A stretch of 64,000 nt of DNA from Streptomyces sp. AM 4-1-1 (GTDB lineage: Bacteria; Actinomycetota; Actinomycetes; Streptomycetales; Streptomycetaceae). The stretch is from assembly GCF_029167625.1 (NCBI RefSeq), contig NZ_CP119145.1:2852001-2916000 (forward strand), given 5' to 3'. Both the position numbers and the translations under genes were made by a program. Within the stretch, counting starts at the first letter, position 1, and each line of letters opens with the position of its first letter. Of this stretch, positions 57,555-64,000 are shown one piece after another. The notes under the pieces are model-generated. The model saw only the letters and a program-made list of their open reading frames with translations, made no database searches and had not been told where the DNA came from.

Positions 57555-58150
57555 CTCTATGGTTCAAGGCCCGTCGCATCCCGCTGCTCATCGTCGCACT
57601 CGCCTTGTACGCCGCAGTGGCTTTCGCGGCCGGAGGCCAAATGGCGAGGCTTCCCACGCTTACGTCGTCGGGCACAATCGGTGTCCCTCTCATGCTGTTC
57701 GCTCCGCTCCCCGCCTGCGTGGCCCTGATGGTCTGTCTGGACAGCGGATCTCCGGGGCCTGAGGGCACTGCTTCCCGCCGTGTGGCCGGGTACGACCAAT
57801 TGGTGATTGCCATTAGCGGCCTCGTTGCACTGGGCATTGGATATGCGGTTTCAGCAGTTCGCGCCGCGCCTGTCGCCGAAGCTGCGGGAAGAAACATGCT
57901 GTTCTTGACCGGGGTCATGCTTTGTGCCCGTTGGCTGTGGGACGGACGCATTGCGGTGCTGGCCGGTATTACGTGGGTCATCATGGTCACGCTGATAGGC
58001 TTCGATGCGATGCGGCAACCTCGCGTTTGGGCCGTCATCGGTCTCCCACCGCGTGATGTTGCCGGTTTCGCCATCTCGTTGTCGTGCTTCGGCCTGGGCA
58101 TTCTCTTGCTCCTTGCGCACAGGAAACGAAGCAGATTGATGTCCGGCTGA
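57551..58150 (+). CDS. Small ABC transporter membrane protein
   Basis: A 199-residue protein with five or six helices (LLIVALALYAAVAFAAGG, LMLFAPLPACVALMVC, VIAISGLVALGIGYAV, VLAGITWVIMVTLIGF, AISLSCFGLGILLLLA) and a basic C-terminus. Its ATGA overlap with the upstream gene and lower GC link it to the same transporter unit. No known family recognised. Confidence 0.75.
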   Translation: MTLWFKARRIPLLIVALALYAAVAFAAGGQMARLPTLTSSGTIGVPLMLFAPLPACVALMVCLDSGSPGPEGTASRRVAGYDQLVIAISGLVALGIGYAVSAVRAAPVAEAAGRNMLFLTGVMLCARWLWDGRIAVLAGITWVIMVTLIGFDAMRQPRVWAVIGLPPRDVAGFAISLSCFGLGILLLLAHRKRSRLMSG

Positions 58151-58740
58151 GGAAAGCCCGAAATTTATGGTTATGGTATCAGCGCCTGCCACTCGAAACA
58201 GATCTTGCGGAGGTCCGCACTGCCAGGCGAGCTCAGGGCAGTGGTCCACGGGGGAAGTTGCATGATCATCAGTCGAATTCCGAAAAAGCGCCAGCACGGC
58301 GACCTTGCGTCCTCGAGATGAGAACTCCGAGGCTTGCTGTGAAGGGCTTACGCGGTCATACCGGCCGATCACCGACAGGGACTGCTGCAAGAGCATTCGC
58401 CCGGTAGATGTGAATTCCAAGGACGAGAGAGTCTGCACTATGCGGACTACCGTGGCCCCTTCGACAAGCGACAGCTTCTTTCTGAGGTATTTTCGGTTCC
58501 GGGCCAGTCGACGCCGGGTCGCCCAATTGGCCGGCGGCTCCCAGAGCACCGGTTCGTCGATGCCAAGGCGGTTGAGGTGGCCTGCGGCCTGGTCGAGCAG
58601 GAAGGCACGCAAGGGAGGGTCTGCCCGGAAGCGCAGGAGGGTCCTGCGCTGCTGCACATCTCTGCTGGACCGAAGGCTCCAGCAGGTGACGTGGTCCCCG
58701 GTCATGATGGGCTACAGATATCCGTTGATGGTGTCGAAAG
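58151..58740. other. Remnant region, probably C-terminal transposition debris
   Basis: The minus strand has an open stretch (58705 down to about 58300) reading RAFLLDQAAGHLNRLGIDEP then NRKYLRKKLSLVEGATVVRI. It has natural protein composition but no recognised family and an uncertain start. It adjoins the TniQ remnant and probably belongs to the same decayed element. Confidence 0.35.
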
Positions 58741-59458
58741 TCAGAGCGGAGTGCTGCCGCCAGCCGTGCTGGGCTGCGAGTTCATCGAATGCGTTTCGGC
58801 CGTCGCCGTAGGTCGACTTCTGGAGCGGGCAGCGAGCAGGAGAGCGAAGGGGGTCGGCCGTGTGGCGGGGCCGATGAGGTCGGTGTTGCACGGATTGCGG
58901 GCCCAGTCCACTTGGTTGTCGAGGCCACGCGCCATGGTGCATCGGGCCGGACTCGTTACACCGGCAGGATGGCGTCCCGAGGGGTGGGGGCGGTGCCCGC
59001 ACCCCGGACAGGTCTCGATCAGTAGCCGGGAGCGGCGGGTGCAGGCGAAACTCCAAGGACTGCGCCAGGACGACAGCCAACGGCCGCCACTCTCTGCAAG
59101 ACACGTGGGGCAGTACCGGCTGCCCTTGTGCCGGCGCCAGTGGGGCGGGGAAGCGAGGCCGCGTGTCTGATGACGGAGGTTCACCGTGATCTTGTCGAAC
59201 GGTTCGAGGGTCATCCCGCGCAGCACCTGCGGCTCCACGCCGGTGCGCCGGGCGAGGGCCTACAGATCCTCGGGAAGGAGCTTGGTCATCAGGCGCTCGG
59301 GGCGGACGCGCGGTAGGTCGACGAAGGCCAGGAAGTCGCGGGAAGTGACGATGAGTTGGCGAGAGTACTCCTCGATCCAGCTGTCGAGCGCCTCCGCCCG
59401 GCAGGGGCGCCACGGCCAGCGACAGCCGCTCTCGCGGGAAAGGGATCGGCCCGTTCAC
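58741..59458 (-). pseudogene. TniQ-family transposition protein, decayed
   Basis: The minus strand can be read as TniQ with a frameshift near 59410 and TAG at 59260-59262 in place of Gln. It begins PFPRERLSLAVAPLPG, continues DSWIEEYSRQLIVTSRDFLA, then RVRPERLMTKLLPEDL. After the stop come RTGVEPQVLRGMTLEPFDKI and the zinc-ribbon region YCPTCLAESGGRW and ETCPGCGHRPH. TniQ helps choose target sites in Tn5053/Tn7-like elements. Confidence 0.75.
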
Positions 59459-59469
59459 GCGCGCCCCTG

Positions 59470-59746
59470 GCAGCCCGGCCAGGCCGTGTCGTCAGCAGGC
59501 CCTCTTCCAGAGCCACCATGAGTTCGCGGCGGGCGCTCTCCGCGCCACATCGTTTTTGACCTTGTCCATCAGTGCGCTGGTCAAACGCTCTTCCTGGGTG
59601 CGTACGGCACGGCGGCAGCCTCTGGCGATCAACGTCATCAGCGAGGCGAAGTGACCGGTGGAACGGGCGTACAGGTAGTCGGACAGGTCATAGGCGAGCA
59701 TCCCCCGGCAGCGACGGCGGCAACTGCCTTGCAGTCGCTTACCCAT
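59470..59746 (-). pseudogene. TniB-like ATPase, C-terminal remnant
   Basis: The minus strand reads YDLSDYLYARSTGHFASLMT followed by RRAVRTQEERLTSALMDKVK, then, after a frameshift, MVALEEGLLTTRPGRA. This is the C-terminal segment of the TniB-type AAA ATPase found before TniQ. The N-terminal P-loop half is absent, cut off near 59746 by the DUF397 fragment. Confidence 0.7.
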
Positions 59747-59966
59747 GGCGCAAGTCGACCTATAGCGGCGACGAGGGCGCCAGTGCCTCGAAGTCGCCTA
59801 CCACTGGCACAAGTCGACCCACAGCAGCGAGGAGGGCGGCGCCTGCGTAGAGGTCGCCACCCACCCGGCGGCCGTACACGTCCGCGACTCCAAGAACCCC
59901 GACGGCCCCACCCTCACCCTGCACCCCACCACCTGGTCGGCCTTCGCCACACACATCGCCACCTGA
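59743..59966 (+). pseudogene. DUF397 gene fragment, right side of island
   Basis: It begins PWRKSTYSGDEGAS, shifts frame, and continues YHWHKSTHSSEEGGACVEVA, ending HVRDSKNPDGPTLTLHPTTW, SAFATHIAT and TGA at 59964-59966. It has a complete DUF397 C-terminal half with a duplicated first motif. It pairs with the left fragment at 54285-54377. Confidence 0.65.
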
Positions 59967-60188
59967 GCACCACGCCTCACCCAGCACGCTCAAGAGCCTC
60001 AGCTCCCCGCCTGCGGCCCCGGTCCGCGACAGCCGGGGCCGCACGGCCCGTGCTCGACGGGTACGTCCCGCCACGGAACACCGTCCGCAACCCGGAACCG
60101 TACGCCGCCGACCAGTGCCGCCGGGGCCGGACGGGCGGCCGTCCCGCCCCGCCCCGCCCCGCCCCGCCTGAAGCGACATCACCGTCTC
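59967..60188. other. Intergenic region
   Basis: No gene is seen. A (CCCCG)4 run near 60150-60172 is the only repeat. It lies between the DUF397 fragment and the leftward MFS gene. Confidence 0.4.
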
Positions 60189-61451
60189 TCAGCGGTGACC
60201 GGCAAGAACGTGGCGTTCGCGGCTCGCGAGCGCGCCGGCCCACATCTGCAGGACGAGCAAGCCGATGAGCGCCATGAGTGGGACGCCCCAGCCCTGCGTC
60301 GCGGTGTGCAGTGCGCCGAGGCCGACGGGGCCAAGTCCTGCCAGGAGGTAGCCGAATCCCTGGGCCATCATCGAGACGTGGCCGGTGTGCCTGGCGTCGG
60401 GCGAGCGCCAGACGATGTACGTGAGGGACAAACTGAGGGAAGCGCCTTGGCCGAGTCCGAGCATGGTCATCCACACGTACGCCCCCGGCAGGGGGGCCGC
60501 GGCCAGACCGACGAAGGCCGCACCGGTCAGCACCACGGCGACCGCGACGGGAAGCCACGCCGGACGGGTCCGTTTGGCGATCGCGGGCGTCACGAGTGAG
60601 GCGGCGATACCGAGAAAGGCCGAGTACGACAGCATCCAGCCGGCCGAATGCGCGTCCATACCCGCGTCCTGGAACAGGGTCGGGACCCAGGTGAGGGCCG
60701 CGTAGAAGCTCATGCTCTGGAGACCCATGAGCGCGGTCACGGCGATGGCGACCGGATCGCGCGTGAGAGCGCGGACGGAGGGCTCGCCGACGTCGGACGG
60801 GGCATCGGCGACCACATGGGTCCGAGGGTCACGGACGGGGGTGTGCCGCAACTGCGGGACGAGGACGAGGAAGGCGACGAGGGCGAGAACCGCCCACAGT
60901 GCCAGAGTGGGTCGCCACCCGCCGCCGACCAAGGAGAGCAACGGCACCGTGGCGCCCGAGGCGAGGGCGGCGCCGGCGGAGAGCGCGGTCGAGTACAGAC
61001 CCATCATCAGGCCGACGCGGTGGGAGAAGTCCCGCTTGATCGCGGCCGGCATGATGACGTTGGCGATCGCGATCGACGCACCGACGATGACGGTGCCGAT
61101 GAAGAGCCCGGCGAGGCTGGGCAGGAGACGCAGGGCGATGCCGGCGGCGAGCGCGATCATCGCCGCTCCGAGGAGTCGATGCAGGCCCAGTCGGCGGCTC
61201 AGTGCCGGGGTCACAAAGGCGAAGGCGCCGAATGCGACGACAGGGATGGTGGTGAGGAGGCTGACGACGACTTCGGAGAGGCCGAGGTCTGCCTGGATGT
61301 CCGAGAGCACCGGACCGATCGAGGCGACGCCGATGCGCAGGTTGAACGCAGCCGCGAGGAGGCCGACTGCCAACACGACGGTGCTGAGCCTGCCGCGGGC
61401 GCCTCTACCGGGCCGTGTTCGCGGGGCCGGTTCCTGGAGGAGGTTGGACAC
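60189..61451 (-). CDS. MFS transporter, CynX/NimT-like
   Basis: A 420-residue, 12-helix major facilitator protein. Segments FNLRIGVASIGPVLSDIQAD and SMSFYAALTWVPTLFQDAG, and the mid-protein loop, resemble the cyanate/nitroimidazole (CynX/NimT) transporters. The GTG at 61449-61451 has an AAAGGAC site and begins MSNLLQEPAPRTRPG. It is divergent from an AraC gene 140 bp away, which probably controls it. Substrate unknown. Confidence 0.88.
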   Translation of the reverse strand: MSNLLQEPAPRTRPGRGARGRLSTVVLAVGLLAAAFNLRIGVASIGPVLSDIQADLGLSEVVVSLLTTIPVVAFGAFAFVTPALSRRLGLHRLLGAAMIALAAGIALRLLPSLAGLFIGTVIVGASIAIANVIMPAAIKRDFSHRVGLMMGLYSTALSAGAALASGATVPLLSLVGGGWRPTLALWAVLALVAFLVLVPQLRHTPVRDPRTHVVADAPSDVGEPSVRALTRDPVAIAVTALMGLQSMSFYAALTWVPTLFQDAGMDAHSAGWMLSYSAFLGIAASLVTPAIAKRTRPAWLPVAVAVVLTGAAFVGLAAAPLPGAYVWMTMLGLGQGASLSLSLTYIVWRSPDARHTGHVSMMAQGFGYLLAGLGPVGLGALHTATQGWGVPLMALIGLLVLQMWAGALASRERHVLAGHR

Positions 61452-61591
61452 GCTGGTTGTCCTTTCGATCCCCGATCGGCCGGGGAGGGGGCCTTGGGTG
61501 GCGCGAGGTCGTCGCCGGGCATGTGGCGCCGAGCCACGACCACAGTCCATCCGAGGACGACCGAGGCGGACAACTGATAACCTGACCGAGG

Positions 61592-62446
61592 ATGCCTGAA
61601 AACCGCCACGAGTCGATGCGGCTCGGACACGTCTTCCGCGAACACGTCCTCCTGCTCGGGCACGACGAGCGAACACCCGAGCACACGCACACTCGCGGAC
61701 ATCTGGTGTACCCGGCCACGGGAGTGCTCTCGCTCGTGACCCCGGGAGGTTCGTGGATCGCCCCGTCGAATCGGGTCGTATGGATTCCCGCGAACTTCGA
61801 GCACCGGCATCGCGCCCACGGCCGGACCGACATGCGCATCGTCTTCATGGCGCCGAGCCTGGCCGCCCTGCTCCCTGAGCATCCTGCGGTGCTCGTCATG
61901 ACGCCGCTCGCGCGCGAGGCCATCTTGTCCCTGACCGGCTCCGAGCGCCGCCCTCCGGGCGCCCGCTCGCGTCTGCGCCGGGTGATCATCGACGACATCA
62001 CCACCGCGCCCGAACAGCCGCTGCATCTTCCCGAGCCCCACGACGACCGGCTCCGGGCCGTTGTCGCTCTTGTGAAGGAGGGGATGTCAACCCCTCTCAC
62101 GCTCAGCCATCTGGGACATCGGGTGGGCGCCAGCGAACGCACACTCAGCAGGCTCTTCCAGCAGGAGACCGGAATGAGCTTCCCCCAGTGGCGCACACAG
62201 CTTCGCGTCCACCACGCACTCCTCCTGCTCACCGCCGAGGTCTCGGTGACCAACACGGCGATCGCCTGCGGATGGGCGAATCCGAGCGCCTTCATCGACG
62301 CGTTCACGACACTTGTCGGACAGACACCCGGTCAGTACCAGCGCTCGCTCCGGGAAGACGCGAAGACGGCTCGACCCGGGGACAACCTCCCCACCGGACC
62401 CACCGGACTTCGGGGCACACCGCAGGCACCCTGCCCCGAGACGTGA
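61592..62446 (+). CDS. AraC-family transcriptional regulator
   Basis: A 284-residue AraC regulator. The N-terminal cupin-type domain (HTHTRGHLVYPATGVLSLVT, VVWIPANFEHRH) carries metal-binding-like histidines. The C-terminal paired helix-turn-helix includes LGHRVGASERTLSRLFQQET and IACGWANPSAFIDAFTTLVG. It resembles the NimR-type regulators found beside MFS exporters. It is divergent from the MFS gene, and the 140-bp gap between them probably holds its operator. Confidence 0.9.
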   Translation: MPENRHESMRLGHVFREHVLLLGHDERTPEHTHTRGHLVYPATGVLSLVTPGGSWIAPSNRVVWIPANFEHRHRAHGRTDMRIVFMAPSLAALLPEHPAVLVMTPLAREAILSLTGSERRPPGARSRLRRVIIDDITTAPEQPLHLPEPHDDRLRAVVALVKEGMSTPLTLSHLGHRVGASERTLSRLFQQETGMSFPQWRTQLRVHHALLLLTAEVSVTNTAIACGWANPSAFIDAFTTLVGQTPGQYQRSLREDAKTARPGDNLPTGPTGLRGTPQAPCPET

Positions 62447-62459
62447 CCCCTGGCCGGTG

Positions 62460-62840
62460 TCAGAGTGGGTTGAGACGGGCCTTGAGCAGGCAGAACACAT
62501 TGCCTTCGGGGTCGGTCAGGACGTGCCACTGCTCCTCCCCCGTCTGGCCGATGTCCGCCGGGCGCGCACCGAGCTTCAGCAGGCGTTCGAGTTCGGCGCC
62601 CTGATCGCGGTCGGTGGCGTTGACGTCGATGTGCAGCCGGGACTTCCCCGGCTCCGGCTCATCCCTGCGACTGAGGATGATCGTCGGCTGCGGACCGCCG
62701 AACCCCCCGCGCGGCCCGATCTCCAGCGTGCCGTCGTCCTCGCGATCGAGCACGACGAAGTCCAGGACCTCGCACCAGAACCGCGCCAGCACCTCGGGGT
62801 CGCGGCAACCGAGCACGAGTTCACTGATACGACATGCCAT
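62460..62840 (-). CDS. VOC-family (glyoxalase-like) protein
   Basis: A 126-residue single-domain VOC protein. ISELVLGCRDPEVLARFWCE and RLHIDVNATDRD followed by VLTDPEGNVFCLL are the paired beta-alpha-beta-beta-beta units. Metal-ligand histidine and glutamate positions are partly kept. These proteins act as glyoxalases, dioxygenases or drug-binding proteins. Function here is unknown. It is convergent with the AraC gene, only 13 bp away. Confidence 0.85.
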   Translation of the reverse strand: MACRISELVLGCRDPEVLARFWCEVLDFVVLDREDDGTLEIGPRGGFGGPQPTIILSRRDEPEPGKSRLHIDVNATDRDQGAELERLLKLGARPADIGQTGEEQWHVLTDPEGNVFCLLKARLNPL

Positions 62841-63371
62841 GGACGGAACCTGCTCTCAGCCGGGGAACTGTCGGGAAACCGCCGGGAAGACCACACGCGA
62901 ACCTCAAGGGCTCCCATGCGGTGAAAACGATCCCGCGACCGTACCGAACGAGGCGAGCACGGGCGAACCGTTTTCCGGGCCGGCCCTGTCCGGGCAGCCG
63001 GGCAGCCGGGCAGCCGGGCAGCCGCGCAGGGCCGTCGGCCAGGCGGCGGGGAAGCCGACTTCGGGAGGACCGCCCCATCGAGGAGTGCCGTGCCCGCAGC
63101 GCGGGCCGCCATCCGTGCCCGCAGCGGCACTCGTACGGCCCGGTTCTCGATTTACGGACGAATACGCACACCGTCCCGAACGGCCGAATCGTTACATCCG
63201 CAACGCCTGACCAGGGCATCCGGGCAGGATCGCGCGGCGAACGCGCAGGACGTTGGCCGGTCGGCCCCCGTACGGCGGAAGAATGATGGCCAATTGCACC
63301 CTTGGTCCGAACCACGGCGGGACGGAAGTATGTCCGGCGTTGACAGACCGTCCACAAGACAGGGGTCATCC
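62841..63371. other. Intergenic region with an 8-bp repeat
   Basis: No convincing gene is seen in these 531 bp. (CGGGCAGC)4 lies at 62991-63022. The part before 63372, with tatgtccggcgttgacagac, is the probable promoter area of the secreted inhibitor-like gene. An in-frame ATG at 63330 is an alternative start for it. Confidence 0.5.
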
Positions 63372-63917
63372 GTGTTGTCACGCATCGCCATCGCAACTGC
63401 AACCATCCTGACGGCGGCCGTCGCCGGAACCGCCACCGCCAATGCCGCACCGGCACATCCCGCCGGCAACTGCGTCGTCAACGTCGAGACCGGGAAGTCC
63501 CAGTGTTTCGGGACGTTCCGTGAGGCCATCGCGTCCACCACGCACGGCCGCATAACCGACGCCCCGCTGTCCGCCAAGGACATCGACCAGAACCTGGTCG
63601 CGCGGCTCAAGGCGTCGTCCAACGCCCTGGGCCCGCAGGACGTCCAGTTCGGCATCGTCTACAAGGACTCGAACTACGGCGGCACGTCCGTCACGTACAG
63701 CGCCAGTGTCGGCTGCCAGAGCGGAAACGGCCGGGATTACCAGGCCAACATCGGCGGCAGCATGGACAACGCGGTCAGCTCGCTCACCACGGTGAGCTGC
63801 TGGCTGGAGCTGTGGGACTCCCCGAACACGGGCGGCACGCACCAGGAGTACCAGCAGTCGACCTCGTACGTCGGGGACGCGATGAACGACCGGGCGTCCT
63901 CGATCGCCTTCCTGTAG
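63372..63917 (+). CDS. Secreted peptidase inhibitor I36-like (beta/gamma-crystallin fold) protein
   Basis: A 181-residue exported protein. The Sec signal peptide (IAIATATILTAAVAGTATANA) is followed by a mature part with a crystallin-like repeat: VYKDSNYGGTSVTYSASVGC and LWDSPNTGGTHQEYQQSTSY, with NDRASSIAFL at the end. Cysteine pairs are present. This matches the I36 family of Streptomyces metalloprotease inhibitors. The GTG at 63372 follows AGGGG and gives a compact signal; an ATG 14 codons upstream is possible. A strong hairpin follows the stop. Confidence 0.8.
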   Translation: MLSRIAIATATILTAAVAGTATANAAPAHPAGNCVVNVETGKSQCFGTFREAIASTTHGRITDAPLSAKDIDQNLVARLKASSNALGPQDVQFGIVYKDSNYGGTSVTYSASVGCQSGNGRDYQANIGGSMDNAVSSLTTVSCWLELWDSPNTGGTHQEYQQSTSYVGDAMNDRASSIAFL

Positions 63918-63958
63918 GAACCGCCGTCCGGCACATGCGGCCGTGAACGGAACACCAG

Positions 63959-63988
63959 GCGCTCGGCCGGGACTTCCCGGCCGAGCGC
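63959..63988. terminator. Perfect hairpin after the I36-like gene
   Basis: GCGCTCGGCCGGG (63959-63971) pairs perfectly with 63976-63988 around a 4-base loop, 42 bp past the stop codon. Confidence 0.85.
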
Positions 63989-64000
63989 TTCACGTGGACG

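Overview
This window is a stretch of a high-GC actinobacterial chromosome, almost certainly from a Streptomyces. The evidence is codon use strongly biased to G or C at the third position, frequent GTG and TTG starts, rare TTA codons, Tat and lipobox secretion signals, paired DUF3558 lipoproteins, a DUF2637 protein and DUF397 fragments. I identified genes by reading translations and recalling family motifs. No database search was run.

Bases 1-15225 are mostly core genome. They hold the 5' end of a UbiD-type decarboxylase gene, a small PLDc_N membrane protein, a P-loop ATPase paired with a membrane-anchored periplasmic-binding-like protein, and an SRPBCC protein. These are followed by a complete System II cytochrome c maturation operon (resA-ccdA-resB-ccsB), a Tat-type lipoprotein deacetylase, and a histidine phosphatase-hemL operon.

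Bases 15293-28104 are accessory. An integrase remnant marks the left side. Two divergent operons then share a control region at 18945-19154. The leftward operon is XRE regulator, isochorismatase-like hydrolase, flavoprotein and Nudix. The rightward operon has eight tightly coupled genes: Nudix, thymidylate-kinase-like, a three-domain DUF4254/kinase/nucleotidyltransferase fusion, phosphoribosyltransferase, GT9-like transferase, APH-like kinase, SDR and histidine phosphatase. Two of its genes carry a TTA codon. It looks like an undescribed, developmentally controlled pathway that makes and transfers a phosphorylated or nucleotide-activated small molecule. Decayed IS982-type and FxLD-lanthipeptide remnants close the region.

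Bases 28345-33919 form a signalling block of STAS protein, stand-alone cobalamin-binding protein with a CarH-type W-x9-EH motif, two SpoIIE-type phosphatases and a MarR regulator. This suggests light- or B12-responsive partner switching. Bases 34075-54035 are again mostly core: amidohydrolase, AraC, GNAT, Mut7-C, SDR, RtcB, lipoproteins, a DUF2637 protein, a class F sortase next to a CHRD protein, divergent lysS and argS, a GvpU-like protein, and a membrane-anchored XRE regulator carrying a 16-copy hexanucleotide repeat.

Bases 54181-59966 are an island of lower GC content lying between DUF397 fragments. It carries a small secreted protein behind two perfect hairpins, a three-gene ABC transporter, and decayed TniB/TniQ transposition genes. 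The window ends with an MFS/AraC divergent pair, a VOC protein and a secreted I36-type inhibitor.
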